From: Malurus cyaneus samueli
Taxonomy: Eukaryota; Chordata; Aves; Passeriformes; Maluridae
DNA: 64,000 bases
Assembly: GCA_009741485.1 (NCBI GenBank)
Contig: CM019214.1
Span: 57,144,894 to 57,208,893 of the forward strand
Direction of reading: 5' to 3'
Position 1 is the stretch's first letter, and every line of letters starts with the position of its first letter. Shown in pieces: positions 34,921 to 49,033 of the stretch. The notes under the pieces are model-generated. The model was not told where the DNA came from, did no database searches, and was given only the letters and a program-made list of their open reading frames with translations. The translations under genes and the position numbers were made by a program.

Positions 34921-37534
34921 ACCCTAACAAAACATTTAAATATAATAAAGTATTAGTTATCCATATAGGAGTCCTATATGAGATATTGATGTTCTCAGCC
35001 AGCAAAAAATTTCTCATATCCCAGAAAAGTTGTGTTCTTTTCCTCCACGTGCTCTTCTACACTTTCTCTCCATCACATTTTTTTTCTACATAGCTTCACA
35101 AAACATTAATATCCTTCTTTCCCTTCTTTTCTACTCTCACTTTCATGCTTAGTTCTTGGCTCTAATCAATTTAGAATTAATAAGTGAAAAATCTTACCAA
35201 AAATAATGGCCATGTTAAAGAGATATAGAAGTAAGTCTATGTTTATATAATTTTATTGCTGACTTAGTTCCATAGTTTTCCAACTGACAGATTGCTTGGA
35301 TCATAAATAAGAAAAAAAAATCATATTGTTTGTGGAAGAATTTGTTCTTCTACAGGATGAATCAACAACTCATGGAAACCTTAATGTATTGCTCACTGTA
35401 ATAAGAAGAGGCAGCATGTGCAGAATATTTTATTTAAATGTATTGATCTTTTGACATTTGGTTAAAAAAAAAGGAGAAAAAATTCTAGGAGATCCAATGA
35501 AAAAAGCCTTAAATTATATTTTGCAGTAGTTTTGCATATATCAACTGGCAACTCCAAAACAAAATTCTTTACAAATGTATTAGTGCTTGAGCTCCTCATT
35601 TATCATATACGTGTCAGACAAGACTCATAAGTCTCTTTCCTGTATTGTTGATGAAGGTCACAGAAAGGCAGACTTTCAAATGACCTTCTCTCTCCCTAAA
35701 TTACTGCAATGAAACTGTAAAATGAGCATGTCAAGAATACTATATGATTTTCAGTGGCATACACTCTGCCTAAGTGATCCTTTCAAATCAAATGCAGGGT
35801 ACCAGATGCTGAAGCGGTTACTGGGCAGGTCTGTCCCAGGCTGTTCTATCTCCTGATTTGTCTGCCTGCCAAGATGAGGAAGGAATTGTGTCTTTTAAAT
35901 CCTTGAACAGGAAAAGAAGTTGTGTGTTCAGAACTTAATATGTTCTATAAATAGCTGCTGGACATAGCAGTTGGTGTAACTATTTCTGCAAGGAAATAGA
36001 GTCTCCTCTCTCCCTCATCCAATAAGCATTTTGTTGTGGAGCCTAAAAATTTGGATATACTCTCTTGTGGTCTGTCTTCACCAGAACATTGCAGCAACAA
36101 GTGGAGAACAGAGATGATGTCCCTGAGAAATGTTATGTTCCTAAGGAAAGGATATCCATAGGGAATATCCCAGAAGCCACAGGTATGCAACTGAACAGAC
36201 GTGTGTGCTGACCAAATGTTTGGATGGTGGTGACTAGATGTTGCTGCTGGGTTTTGTGTAATCTCTAAACTGCCTTATACTGAAATGAAACTCCTTTGAC
36301 AAACCAGAACACCAACAGCTATTGAAAAAGAAACAACTACCTTTGCATCCTAAGAAAATGTTTCAGAATTAATGGTTTCATAACCTTAACAACACAACTA
36401 CTCCTAACCAAGAGGTTCCATCTTTACTTGTAAAAGGAAGTACTTATATTTCTCAGGCATCTTTTATGTAACCTTCTCAAACATTTTTGCCTAAAGTTGC
36501 AAGTTGTCACACTTATCCTCTGCAGAGCATTCATTCTTTTATGTAGGAGATTGTGCACAATTTTTCTTAAGTTTTGGTCATGTGAAGAGTAAAATGTTAA
36601 TGCCACATTTCTCACGAAAGCAGCAAATAACACACTCATGAGTCACCTCTTCAAGAAAACTGAGCAAGGAGAAAAAAAATAAACAATGAAAGTCAAACAT
36701 TCTTACTGGAACTGTCTATTCTATTTAAATCTATAGACATCCATTTGTCTTCCTTTTCTGAACCCTCTTTCCTCCCCTGCCTGGGCACCATGTGATTGTT
36801 TAACATCACAGAGAAAATACAGGGGATTATAAGAATTCTGAATGTTAATGTAAAACAATAGCTTAACTGCAAAAATTAGCAAGAATTTTCTAATTGATAT
36901 CACTAGATATACAGGAGGGTTCTATCTTGCTGGAACAGTTATGAATTAAATGAAGAATAGAGAGAGAGGGAATAATGTTCCTGATTGCAGCTCTATTATC
37001 ATCAGTACAGAAAAGAGACTGAAAGAAGAACTACAGAGAAGTTATGATTAAGAACTTCTTAGCTATTTATCACCTTTTTTTATTTAGTATTGATGTATTT
37101 CTGGCTGGTTGGGTATGCATTTATGACTGATGAATTTAGCATATCAGCTGTTTTCACAATGTATTTATAAAATACTTCTAATGGCTTATAATGGAATATT
37201 TTGCTTTTTGATAAAAAGAATAATCCATCAACACAACAGGCAGAATGGAAATGGATGAAAACATTTGTTCAGAAAGCTTTTAAATTATGTTGTTTGCTCA
37301 TGTTAACATTTCTTTCCTCTTCCTATGTCTATCTTCTTCCACGAGGACCAAATCAAGCAATTACATAGAAAAAAACCCAAACAATTATGCCTTATAGTTC
37401 ACATGTTACCAGGGGAACAGCAGGGAATGATTTGCAAAATTTGTTGTTTGTATCAGCAGCTGAAGTCCACAACTGTTGAACTTGGAACACAACACGTACT
37501 TCTTGTTGTGAAGCAGTGAACTGCAGAGGGGAAG

Positions 37535-37842
37535 AGGCACTGTTCTCTTTTCTCTGGTGACCAGTGGTGGGCCCCAAGGAAATGGCATGAAGCTGCATCA
37601 CAAGATATTTAGGCTGGATATTAGGAAAAGCTTTTTCACCCAGAGGGTTTTTGGGTACTGGAACAGGCTTCCCAGGAAAGTGGCCACAGCATCAAGCTGA
37701 GAGACCTCAAGAAGTATTTGAACAATTCTCTTGGACACATGGGTGACTTCTGGGGATGGTACTGTGCAGGGAGAGGAGCTGGACTTTGATAATTCTTTTG
37801 GGTCTCTTCCAACTCAGCATAATTTATGTTTCTATGAAAAAT
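37535..37842 (+). mobile_element. CR1 LINE 3' fragment, forward
   Basis: Forward CR1 with the order CTCTGGTGACCAGTG, CCCAAGGAAATGGCATGAAG, TTTAGGCTGGATATTAGGAA, TTCACCCAGAGGGTTT, CTGGAACAGGCTTCCCAGG, then the tail GGGTCTCTTCCAACTCAGC and TTATGTTTCTATGA. It has the sequence expected of the last 300 bp of a CR1 copy and lacks coding capacity. Confidence 0.9.
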
Positions 37843-40800
37843 ATTTTAAAAATATGTTGTCAATGTGTCTAATAAGCAGCCCAAATTAGAAACTTTCTGC
37901 CTTTCTCTGGTTCAGCTATCCATTTGTAAGATGGGGTAACACAGACTTATCTTTTACAGGAATATTGGGAAAATCTATTCATTATTGTCTGAAGTATACT
38001 TGTTTACCATGCTGGTAGGCACTATAACTCTCCACATTACAATTAATAATGCAGGGTCCAGGACAAGCTCTCAAATGGAATGCAGAAACTGTGATGATCA
38101 ACAGAATGCAGAACAGCCTCTAACCCATATGTATCCACCTATGCAGGAGGCAGAAGATGTGTGCAAATGATCTGAGGATGTTTTTTTTGTATGTACTGAA
38201 CTTGAAATTTCCTAGATGGATTTAAACCCTTAAACACTTTTGCAATAACTAATGTAATAATAACAATGGTGGAAATGGTGGAAAACTGGAAAACAGAGCA
38301 AAGGGATCTTACAAACTGTAGAATGAGCAGGAACAGATAAAAAAAAATTGAAAAGAAGCCCTAGATAATAGTGTGTGTTCAGTAGTAAGTCAAACTGTAA
38401 TGGCTAGAAATAACCATGAGCTCTTTTTGAGAAGTCTTTGTGCCAGATACTCCTCACCATGAAAAAGTGATCAGCTTTTGGTACAGCTCTGTGTATTGGT
38501 TATGTACTAAAATGGCACAGGAGGGAAAATTTTAAATATGTGCAACAGCCCACTCATGGTTACTTGGCCTATGAAAATATTAGGAGAAAACTAAAACAGC
38601 TTCTTTTTCCCAGACTCCAGAGGTGAGAGAGCCAGATAAGTAATCGACATCTTTAACTTGCAATTTTAGAATAACATTTCTGAAGAAGATTCAAATATTT
38701 ACCCATGGATTCACAAGAATATTAAGTAATCCATCATTACACAAAATCGATTAATATTTCACTTTTAAAGAACTATGAAAACATTAATTAATACCAATGA
38801 AGGTGTGTGGTATTACTATACATATACCCCATGGCAGAGTATCTGCCTTTTAAAATTCTGTTTGGAAATGGTCTGCCCTGTGGACAGATGTGACTATCAA
38901 ATTCAATGCCTGCAGCATATTTGCTGACCTTCAGCCAGTTCTGCCTTTTTTATGCTGCAACATTATTTTGTTTTATTATTTTACCCGAAGAGAGCACTCT
39001 GTGATCAGCAAAGAGATCATTTTATCTTAATAATTGTTCCCATATTCATAAATATTCAGATTTTCAGTCTCCCAGGAACAGCGTTCGCTATTTCTTGGTA
39101 TTGACAAAAAGTATTGAAATAACTTCAACTAAGGCTCAAAACGCAGAAGCTGATAGTCCAGTTATGTTATTAGCATAAGACCATTTTTGTTTGTTCTTGT
39201 TAAATTCTGTAAAATTCTAAGCCTGCAGTCTACAAATCTTTCACATTAACTGCAACTACATTTAATTCAAGAGGAACACTGAAAGAGTGTCAAGTCATGA
39301 ATTTGCAAAATTTGGAGGGAAGCATTTTCCTTATTCTTACTACAGGGTTCTGGTAGAGTTGACCTGTGATTAAACATGTCAAGAACCAAGGTGAAAGTCA
39401 ATACATTAAAAAAAGGACAAAACCCAAATCAGGCTGAAGTCTGACACCAATACAAAACTGGAATAATGTCATTAAATTTAATGGTTTAAAGAAGGTACTT
39501 AGAAACTTGTCTATAGTATTTTAGAAGGGAAGAGAGAAATTTAAAGAACTTTCAAAATCATCTCCATAAAAGATCTGAATATGGAAATGGTTTATGAGGA
39601 AGTGAAATTGAAGTTGTCTTCAAGTCAGAGTCCTTCAATGAAGTATGGCTATAGAATAAGCTATGTATGTTTTTGTGAGGATAAATGCATCAGAATGAGA
39701 ATGCCTGAAGCATAATGATGACTGTGACTTTGATAATGTCCTGCAGAGACATCAAATTACCTTCTTTCTTTGTATACAAGTGTCACGTAATTATTAAAAA
39801 GAATTTCTTAAAGAGCTTCAAAAGCTTAAATAGAACATATGTATTATATAATACATAGAATTATATAGATATGTAATTTAACTGCTTTCTTTTTTAAATT
39901 ATTTTAGTCATGATGTCATTCCACTGCCAGGTGCTAGTGAAAAGAAAAATTATTCTATTTGAGTGTTTCAGATTATACAGTCACTTGAGCATCAGGATGC
40001 TGCCTGAAGACTACTATGCTTATCTCTACCACGGGTTAAAATATTCACCCAACTGTAAAATTTTAGATCAGGATAAACCTGAATAATACCTGCCCAAAAC
40101 ACATGATCTTGACAAACAAAATTTTGGAGGTTGATAGACAAAAGGAAAGGACTTATCATACTACAAATACTTTGAATGCTTCATAGCATATTTCTAAATG
40201 ATACTGTATTTAAGTAGTATAAGTAATACTTTTCCTCTATTAAAAATGGTGTGTGAAGGATTACAAGGCTTAAAATATTAAGTCTGTAAATATCTTAAGC
40301 AACTGATGCAAAGGATTTCTGCACTCTAAATTTCATATTTGCCACCTATGAGCAAAGTAGATTTGGTCAAGTAGTCAATAAGGTCTATCATTAATAAAAC
40401 CAAAAACTTTGCTTGAGCACTAAGAAAAACTCTTTTGCGTAGTAGTTCCATAGTGATTCTGTGTGGACCTAATCATGGTGGATACCTTATCCTAGTGGAT
40501 AAAGTACTTTATCTACCAGTTCACCAAAATAAATGTCTCCTTTATATTGGGATGTGAGATTTTTTGTCAGTAAGTATATTTTGGCAATGAAGCCAAAATA
40601 ATCTAGAGAATAATTCTCCTAATAGTACTTTTAATAAGGAAAAAAATGGTAGACATATATTGCATGAATTTAAATGAAATGTGTCTTGCCATAATGAAGA
40701 ACTCAATGCTGAGTTGCAGCCTGTTTCAAGAAAGTTAAATTCTTTCTCTATTCTGATATAATTATCAGCATTTTCAAATCACTTTCGTAATAATTCAAAA

Positions 40801-43800
40801 ATAGTTATTCATTTTTCTGTAAAAAATATACTTCCTTTCTAGCACAATGCCCCTGCATCAGCAAATTGTGTTAGTTAAACAAATTTCAATTGGAATTTGG
40901 GCGGCAAATCTAATATTACTGAATGTACAAGTTCTTGAAGAAGCAGGCAACACTGTCAGTTTATTAGGCACTTTATTTACCATGTGTTCTAGAGACATTT
41001 GCTGAACTTCAAAAGTAAGGAATTTCCACTTCTCTTTATAGAAGTTGTTTATTCCAAGACTAAACAAACAAGATTATTAAAAAGAAGCTTCTCATTTGTA
41101 CTCATTTTATCACACAAAATCTTTCATTTTTTAAAAAAAAATTCTTTCAGTATTTCTGGGATTTTAACTGACAAGTGTCCTCTTAAGTTCAAATATAAAG
41201 AACTTACTGTGTTTTATTATGGACTGCTTATTATGGACTGAAGCAGAAACAGTATTGAAGCTAATATTGATGCAATTTACTCAGCCATGACCAATTTGAT
41301 TTACCAATATTTTTTACAATGGAATTCTACAAAAAACATAGAAGCATTTTGTTATGATGGAGAAAGAGCTGCACAACAACTGTGTATTTAAATATTCTAC
41401 TCTTTTCATTCTTCTCTGCTTCTGAAGGAAGAGCTGAGAAACTGCTTCTGCCATTGCTATGGCTATCTAGGAATTTGGAGAAGAGCACAGGGGAAAAAGA
41501 AGGTGACTTGTTAAGAGAACAACTGAGGCAAAAATGTGTGGGAGAAAAAAAAAGAGCTCTCATTTGAAATTCTTTGCTGCTGTACATGTTCTTCACATTG
41601 GTGTTAGCATGATGCTGACTGATTAGCCCACCAGAGATACTTCTGGGACTGTGTGGAGGACATTTGCAAGCCAGTAAAAAGCTAAAAGTCTGTTTCTGTA
41701 CCTCATCCTTTTCATTACCTGTTTTCACCATGACTTCAGAAGCATGACATTGAAAATGCAGCAGCTAAGGAAAAGCGGGAAAGGCAGGGACAAAGAATCT
41801 TTGGTTATTACCTGATGACTGGCATTATCTAAGAAAATGAAGTTTTCAGCCTATTAAGAAGTTTCTATTCTCATTTAGAAAACAGCAGCCAAATAATAAC
41901 ACTGAAACTAAAAGTACTGGTGAAGTTTCTGATTGCCTGTTTTCTCACCGGCAAGGTTTACCAACTGCCCAGTTAATGAATATGGAGTTTGTTCTGGACA
42001 TTGTTTAAAAATAGAAGTGTTTTCACCTAGGGTAACATATGCAACATTTTAAAGTGAAAAATAAGATATGTAAAATAGTGCTTTACCTATCTAAACATAG
42101 ATGTGTAGTCATTGGCAAGCTATCTGAAAACTCTAAAGCCATTATGAATTTTCTTATACCCATAGTGTCTCATGGATGCAATAGGCAAAGATTGAAGTAA
42201 CCCATCCATTAAAAAAAAAACAAAAAACAAAAAAACAAACAAAAAAAACCCAAAAAACAAAAAACAAACAAAAAAAATCCACCAAAACAAAAAAACCCCA
42301 CAAAATAGACTGTAACTTACCTAAACTGACACATCTGATGTGTGGTTACACTGGGAACTATAAAAGTCTTAATAGTATGAACCCTTTTATGGATAAAAAC
42401 TTCTACAGATTGCTTTTCCTAATTTATAAATATGGCATATGAAAATAAATTACAATATTGCAAAATAAACACAGTAAGAAAATAAGCAAATATAAATGCT
42501 TGATTCGTGCATAGTGCAGATTTTATACAATTTCATTATCATATAAATAGCTCACATATATAATCTTTCGTGCGTTAATTCTGATAAATGTTACAGTAAA
42601 AATTAAGATTAATTGAGGTTGCTTTGAAAGATTTGCTAGGAGTTATATCTGCGGTAGTTTTTAGCCTAGTTACATTATGTTCTAAAAAGTTTCAGTATTC
42701 TATTAGTGATTTATGATATCTGCTTACTCGTATTTTTATAGACTGATAAACTGTGTAAAATTGCTTTTTTCAGTCTTAACTTTTGATGCTTAGAATTCTT
42801 CAATGCTTTTTTTTTTTATTAAGCTGGAGCCTTCAGAATATACAGAGGTCTGCTAGAATACTCACTTGCTAACAGTTTTGGAAATGAATTCATGGTAGCT
42901 GAGAAGAAGTATTAAATCTGCATAAACCTACAAAGGTTTGTAGCTAAAATGGGTTACAAAAAGAAAGTGAAGGGCAAACATTATTTGTTGTCATTGAAGG
43001 ACACTAAGTTTTTGCACAGTCACAAAGGTATCTAGGGATATATTAATTCTTCCTTTGGATCTTTTGCATACAGAAATACTGCACATTCTTTTGTGTAGGC
43101 AGAGATTCAAATAAGGCAGCTGAGAGCTGGGAGAAACTTTACCTTGCATGTTTAATAAAATATGCAGTGAAACACTAGTAGGCTGATTTTTTACGGCCTT
43201 ACCCTTGCTACAGGTATTTTTTTTGTGTTTAAAAACTTAATAAAAATAGATTTAATATATAACAAAAGCAAAATGTCAGTATTTTATACTTATTTTGAAT
43301 AGATTTACAAAACTGTTATACATGACAAACTATGAAAAGAACATTTCAGTACAAAAGCGTCTCATTTCATAGCTGTACCAAGCACAGCCTTTCTTTTCAG
43401 AACACCTAAAAAGCTTTGTGCCAAACACTACTGCATCCTGAGGGCCTACAAACAAAACCTGCAAATTAGGGCACCTTCCTTTCCTAGTGCATTGTATCAG
43501 AATCTTGTATCATTGTCTTTAAGTTGCATTTCAGTCTTTGAAAATTTTCACAAAAGGAATCAAATTAATTTAGATCTACTGTCTCCTTTTAGTTTTAACC
43601 TTTCTTCTCCTGCATACTGAAAATTTGCTTCTGAATGTCATCCATGCAGTTAGGTTAGAGGACTACAAGCCAACCAGATTTTCTTCCGTGGCATTCACCA
43701 CCCTGCTGCTTTGGTGCTCTATCCAGAATAAATGGGCATGGCAGATCTTCAGTCAGTAGTGCCAGGCTGAAAAATGCTCAGGAATTAAATTCCCCAGAAA

Positions 43801-45539
43801 AGTTAATAAAATATGAAAAGCATTTATCCCATTTCCAGTGAATAAATGCCATGTCCCATAGTTAATGTCAGTATAAAATCACACAATAGCATGTTAATGA
43901 ATAGGGTTATTCTTTGTTGTTACTTCTCACTCTTTAGAATTCTGTAATGCATATCATGCAAGTGTTCCTCTGGGATGAAGCACCAATAAATCTTTAATAA
44001 ACTATGAACAACATTGCAGTCTGACTGGCAAACACTTTCCTACAAAAGTATTACTGGATATATTGTAATAAAAATAAACAAATGAGGAGATATTATTAAA
44101 AGTTTGCCTCTTTTTCCAGATGTGTCTCATACTGCCTGGAATTAAACATCAGTAAATCTTTAATGAGGTATGAATGAATATACCAATCACTTGAGAGTTA
44201 TTGACACATCAATATCCATAGAATAGTATCTTATTAAACTATTGCAGTTCCTTTCCTGATAGGCATTATATATTCAGTATTAATAATACATGAGCATTTT
44301 TAATTCATTTCTGTTGTTACACCCTGTTCTTACTCCTGCAGCAACATTATTAAAACTGATTTTATAAATATAATTTTCTCCAGATACATGTGTTAAATGT
44401 GACTGGTACTGAAGAGCTGTAAATGCAGCTGGTTTAAAATTCCTAATTTATTACTGATAAATAATACATGGCTTAACAAACAGAATAGCATTATACTTAA
44501 ACTGTTCTTTCTACAAGATTGACCCAGAAGGAAGGAGAAAGCTTTTCTTTTACAAGTTTGACCTATATTTGTAAATTACTAATTTGCAAAGATCAAAGAG
44601 CTATGCAACTGTGAATGCTGATCTTTTCACTTTGACATCTGGCTTCTGAGAGTTCTCACCTCAACACCATCCACACCTTCCTTACGCTTCCACCTGTCAA
44701 TTGCTGTTACACTGAAGTTGTGGTCCTGATCTGATTCAGAGTACAGCATGTCTCTGAAGACACGGAAAACTCAGTTTCCTTTGGCTCCTGTCTTCACCTG
44801 ACACAGTGCCACTTGCAATTGTTTTCTACCAGACCAAACACTGAAAGGTTTTGCTGTGACATTGCCCTGCTGTCCTCCCAAGTCAATTGGACAAGCACAT
44901 AAAGTAGCACAGCTTAGAAATGAGACAGCTTGAGAACTACATTTTTGTAAATGTAGATTTCAACCACTTGGCAGAATTCAACCTGCAAAATGAGGGAAAA
45001 GCTGCCTCTGTGTTCTGTACGTTTGGCTACATTAATGAACAAGATTTTTTTCTTCTTAATCACTTCATATTTTTATTTCATGAATGTCAGATCACTTTGC
45101 ACTGATTAATGAATGATTTCTTGTGAGATATGTGCCTAACAAGTAAAAGGTAACTATCATTTCCTGAAATCACTGATAAGGATAGTGAAACTCAGTGCCA
45201 TGCTGTTATTAGTTTACATAATCTCTGGTAGTCTCTGTCATGGCTGGATCTCTTAAAAGATATTACTACGATTTTTCCAAAAGGCACTTTGTATTTCATG
45301 TTTCTATAGACAATTTACTGGCCCTTTACTGATGTATTTTAAGTAGAATACTATTAATAAATGTGACTGTGTTTTGCCGGTAATGATTTTGACAATGGTG
45401 ACATTTAGGTGACATTCATCTGGAGTCCTGTTAACAGTTCTCTATCGAGCTCCCAATTTTGAACATAGGACAAAGGACTTTGAGAGAGTGGGAGGCAGTA
45501 GAAGTCCAGATACAATAGAAAGGAAGGTGAACAGTGGCT
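37843..45539. other. gene-free AT-rich stretch
   Basis: Nearly 8 kb with no supported exon and little recognisable transposon, apart from A-rich low-complexity sequence at 42212-42300 and TA-rich sequence near 39838-39870. The minus-strand frame at 41327-41731 (134 codons) has no domain features. Low repeat content leaves room for conserved non-coding elements, which cannot be judged from one sequence. Confidence 0.5.
42212..42300 (+). repeat. A-rich low-complexity tract
   Basis: Interrupted A runs with scattered C (AAAC, AAAAAC and CCC interruptions). No parent transposon is recognised. Confidence 0.85.
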
Positions 45540-46258
45540 AGAAGTCCATCTGGAGGTTACTCACAAATGCAGGCTGGGGGTGAACAGATTGAGAGCAGCC
45601 CTGCTGAGAAGTTTTTGGGATACTGGTGGATAAAAAACTGGACATGAGGCAACAGTGGGGGCTCACAGCCAAGAAATCCAGTGGTACCCTGGCCTGCATC
45701 AAAAACAGTGTGGCCAACAGGATGAGGGAGGGGATTCTCCTCCACTACTCTACTCTCTTGAGACCCCACCTGGAGCATTGCGTCCAGGTTTGGAGTCCTT
45801 CAGCATGGGAAAGACATGGACCTGTTGGATCAGAGGGTCGGAGGCTGAGAGAGTTGGGACTGTTCAGCTTGGAGAAGAGAAGCTTCAGAGAGATTGTACA
45901 GCAGCTCTTCAGTACCTGAAGGGGGTCTACATGTCAGATGGGGGTCGATTTTAGCAGAGTCTGTTGTAATAGGACAAAGTGTAATGGTTTTAAACTAAAC
46001 TAGAGTGTATTCAGACTATATATATAAATATCTATATATCTGTGTATATATAAATATATACATATAAAAGAAATGTTTTACAGTGAGGGTGGGGAAGTAC
46101 TGGAACAAATGCCCAACCACTAGAAATATTCAAGGTTAGGTTGGATGGGACTCTCAGAAACCAGACCTAATTGAATTGCTAACTGCAAGGGGATTGGACT
46201 AGATGACCTTAAAATTTCCCTTCCAACACAAACTATTATATGATTCTATGATTTTATA
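45540..46258 (+). mobile_element. CR1 LINE 3' fragment, forward, with internal TA repeat
   Basis: Forward CR1 body: a passage including GTACCCTGGCCTGCATCAAA, then AACAGTGTGGCCAACAGGA, GAGACCCCACCTGGAG, CTGTTCAGCTTGGAGAAGAG, and the tail GGATTGGACTAGATGACCTT, then CCTTCCAACACAAACTATTA and GATTCTATGATTTTATA. The usual central part is replaced or interrupted at 46018-46067 by TA-rich simple repeat. Frames at 45626-45954 are CR1-derived. Confidence 0.92.
46018..46067. repeat. TA-rich microsatellite inside CR1
   Basis: TATATA / AAATATC / TATATATC words lie between the two halves of the surrounding CR1 copy. Confidence 0.85.
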
Positions 46259-46654
46259 AACTTTATTTTGCTAAAGTCAAAGCATATAATTTGAACAAGC
46301 ATGGCAGAACCTTCAACAATAGAATAAGTAGAGAAGAACGTGAAAGAGAAGAGCAGTTGGGAGTTTCTATTGGTCCTGCAAGTCTTTAACTGACTTCTGA
46401 TGTAAAAGAACACTGGATACAAAGCTGTTGGATTCTCCTGGTTTCCTGCTTTCTAAAGATGCCTTATGTTTACACTGTCATAGAGTGCTTAGGCATTTTA
46501 AGTCCCAATACACTGCTGTCCAGATTCCAGGCAGGACAGGGTCACCTTTTCCAGCCCCAAAAGGGGCACGGCCAGGACCCTCCAGTTATTCTACACCACC
46601 TCACAAGGGAGAACCATAAACAAGTGAGGGCAAAGTCTGCTTTGCTGGAGTGTG

Positions 46655-46895
46655 CCGGGAAGTAGCACTGGGTTCCACATGGTGAGCAATCGTGCATTTG
46701 CCTCTCTTGTACACCCTGATATCAGTATTGTTGGTATTACTGTCCATTCTGTCATTTTATTACCATTTCTAGTGAATTGTTCTTACTCCAACCTAGGAAC
46801 TTTATGGTTTTGTGTCTCCAATTCTCCTCTCCATTCTGCAGCAGGCAGAAGAGGGGATGATGTGAGAGAGCAGGTCATGCTGTGGGGTATTTCAA
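46655..46895 (+). mobile_element. avian ERVL-type LTR fragment (3' portion)
   Basis: The order ACACCCTGATATCAGTATT, ACTGTCCATTCTGTCATTTT, TTAGTGAA-like TAGTGAATTGTTCTTACTCC and CCAATTCTCCTCTCCATTCT, followed by a G-rich GAGGGG and GAGAGAGCAGGTCATGCTG, resembles the 3' half of a common avian endogenous-retrovirus LTR as I remember it. No internal retroviral genes adjoin it, so it would be a decayed solo LTR. The 5' limit is uncertain. Confidence 0.6.
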
Positions 46896-48995
46896 TGGGA
46901 ATACCAAACTGGGGAATACCATTCCTGAACCACAGTAATTACATAAAAATACTCAGCAAGCCACAGTACTGGCCATGTATCCAGCTGCCAATGGCCCCTG
47001 AGCTTCTTTGTGGGTGTGTACATGAGCTTTTTATCACATAACAAATAATGGCAGATAAATTATATTAAAAAATATTAAAAATATCTTTACCTATAAATGG
47101 AAAACAGAAAAAATGTTAGAGACATAGATATGGTGTAAAAATTATTGAAGACTTTGGACTTCAGGGACGATTAAGTTGGCAGAGAGTCTATTGTCTTGCT
47201 GCACTAGATATTTTTGCCTTTAACAGGAAATATTTCTACCACTTGCCTTCTGAATCTCAAATATTATCACTTCTGAAGTTACCTCAAGCTCTGTTCTCAC
47301 TTTTTGTAAAAGCAATTTTTTTGTATCCTTAGTTAGAGATGAGAATATTCAGTTCTACTGTCTTTCTGCATAAAAAAACAGAAAGGTTTGGATTTCGCTT
47401 TTATGACTGCTCCAAGCTATGATCTCTTCAGAAGGAGTGAAATGGTGTTTGATATATATGCCTTCCTTAACACAGTCCAGAGTAAAAAAAAGGATATTTC
47501 AGAAATTTTGGTGCATATTTACTTGCAAGTATATACTCATATGAACACCATAGTTCCAAATGAGAAACTTCTTAAAGGATTTACATTTACAATTTTTAGT
47601 ATTCTCTGAACAGTGGCTTCTTTCTTGTTTATTACTGTTAGGAGCACAGGTGAGTCCACTGAATTTGCTTTTTGGTGCTTCTTATGCCTGATAAAACATT
47701 TCAACTTTTATTTACCATATTTTTTAATCAGTTCCAAGCACTGAGCAGTTACTTTTGTGTGCCTTTCAACACTTGGCAAAGTCATTTAAGTGCTCATGTG
47801 TAACATAAAACGTCAGAATAAGTTTAGAAGAAATAAGCGGCTACCTTCCAAGTGTGATATAATATTTAATAATTATTATTTCAACATGTGCCATAATGGA
47901 TAAATATAAAATTTAATTAATTAAGCTTCCAAACACGCATGGCAGTGCAAATTTCTGTAATGGACTATTTATACAGAAGTAAAGAAAATACAGAAAATAC
48001 CTATACAAAATCCTAAGGCAAAGAACAATATTGGTTTCCCCATCAGCTTGGTAGATCTCAGAATATAAGATGGAGTCCTACAGGAATCTAAGATGGAGAC
48101 TGTTCTTCCCTGAAGTACCAATGTCATGGTGGGAAAGTGGACCATCATAGCTTCTCTCAGTAATGAGGGAAGGCAGTAAAGATCATCATAGCATTCAGTC
48201 TTCAGAATAATCCTATTTTAATTAAGGTGATTCATTTTGTAATTGGGCATATAGTAAATGCCATTATTATCTCAATAATAGACCACAGCAGTGTCTATAA
48301 TAAAATTAACATCTCAAACATAAGAGAATTCTTTTTGATTTTTGTGTCTCTTATGGTCAAAATGAACCAAGCCCTTAGACGACCAATGGTACAGCTCATA
48401 CTGAATCAGAGTTTGTGATCATCTGCAACTGTTGGATTAACACCATGACACAGGACTGGAATTTTCTGTGACTCTGCACCCCACAGAAAAAGAGAAGACT
48501 GATCCCAGAAGTGAAGGAGAAAAGAAAAGCAGGGGTTTCCTCATAAAGCATATTTATAGTGGGTCCCATGGAATTCAGGCCTTGTACCAACAGGAGACTG
48601 GTTTTTACTTAGCAAACTTGTGAAGGAATGTAATCATATTTGAGAAGAACAAAATGGTTGGGGGTTAGTTTTCATTCCTGTCTCCTGCAGGTGTTATATA
48701 ACATCTAAAGACAGTCATATACTTCACAGTCTCAGTGTTAAATTTAGCTTTTCTTATCCATCCTATTCTAAAAGTGCCATTATTCAAACAGCAAAACCTT
48801 TTCTATTTTCAAGCTTAAATGTATTCAGATATAACATTATATGTTCTAGATTTCTATTTCCCTTTCTAGAGCATATTGTCTATTTTTTGTCTTTCTCCAT
48901 ATGGTTTCAAAAAATATTACTCATATAACACTGTTTTGATTTTTTTCCTTAGTCTTATGACAGAAATTCATAGGAAGAATGTGTAATTTACAACA

Positions 48996-48997
<2 letters not shown>

Positions 48998-49032
<35 letters not shown>
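48998..49032. repeat. (AT)n microsatellite
   Basis: Uninterrupted AT dinucleotides over about 35 bp. Confidence 0.95.

Positions 49033-49033
<1 letters not shown>

Larger units (their letters stand above)
33336..37534. other. gene-free AT-rich stretch
   Basis: No exon is recognised. A short segment at about 33848-33885 (CTAGATGATCC...AGTCCCTCTTAG) resembles the 3' tail of an old CR1 lineage. It includes the N gap at 34869-34883. Confidence 0.5.

Noticed and set aside
41327..41731. 134-codon minus-strand ORF in the intergenic region
   Set aside because: No domain, no compositional sign of coding, no promoter or splice context; likely chance.
45626..45954. ORFs of 97-99 codons resembling a conserved protein
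   Set aside because: This is the familiar CR1 3' region read as protein.
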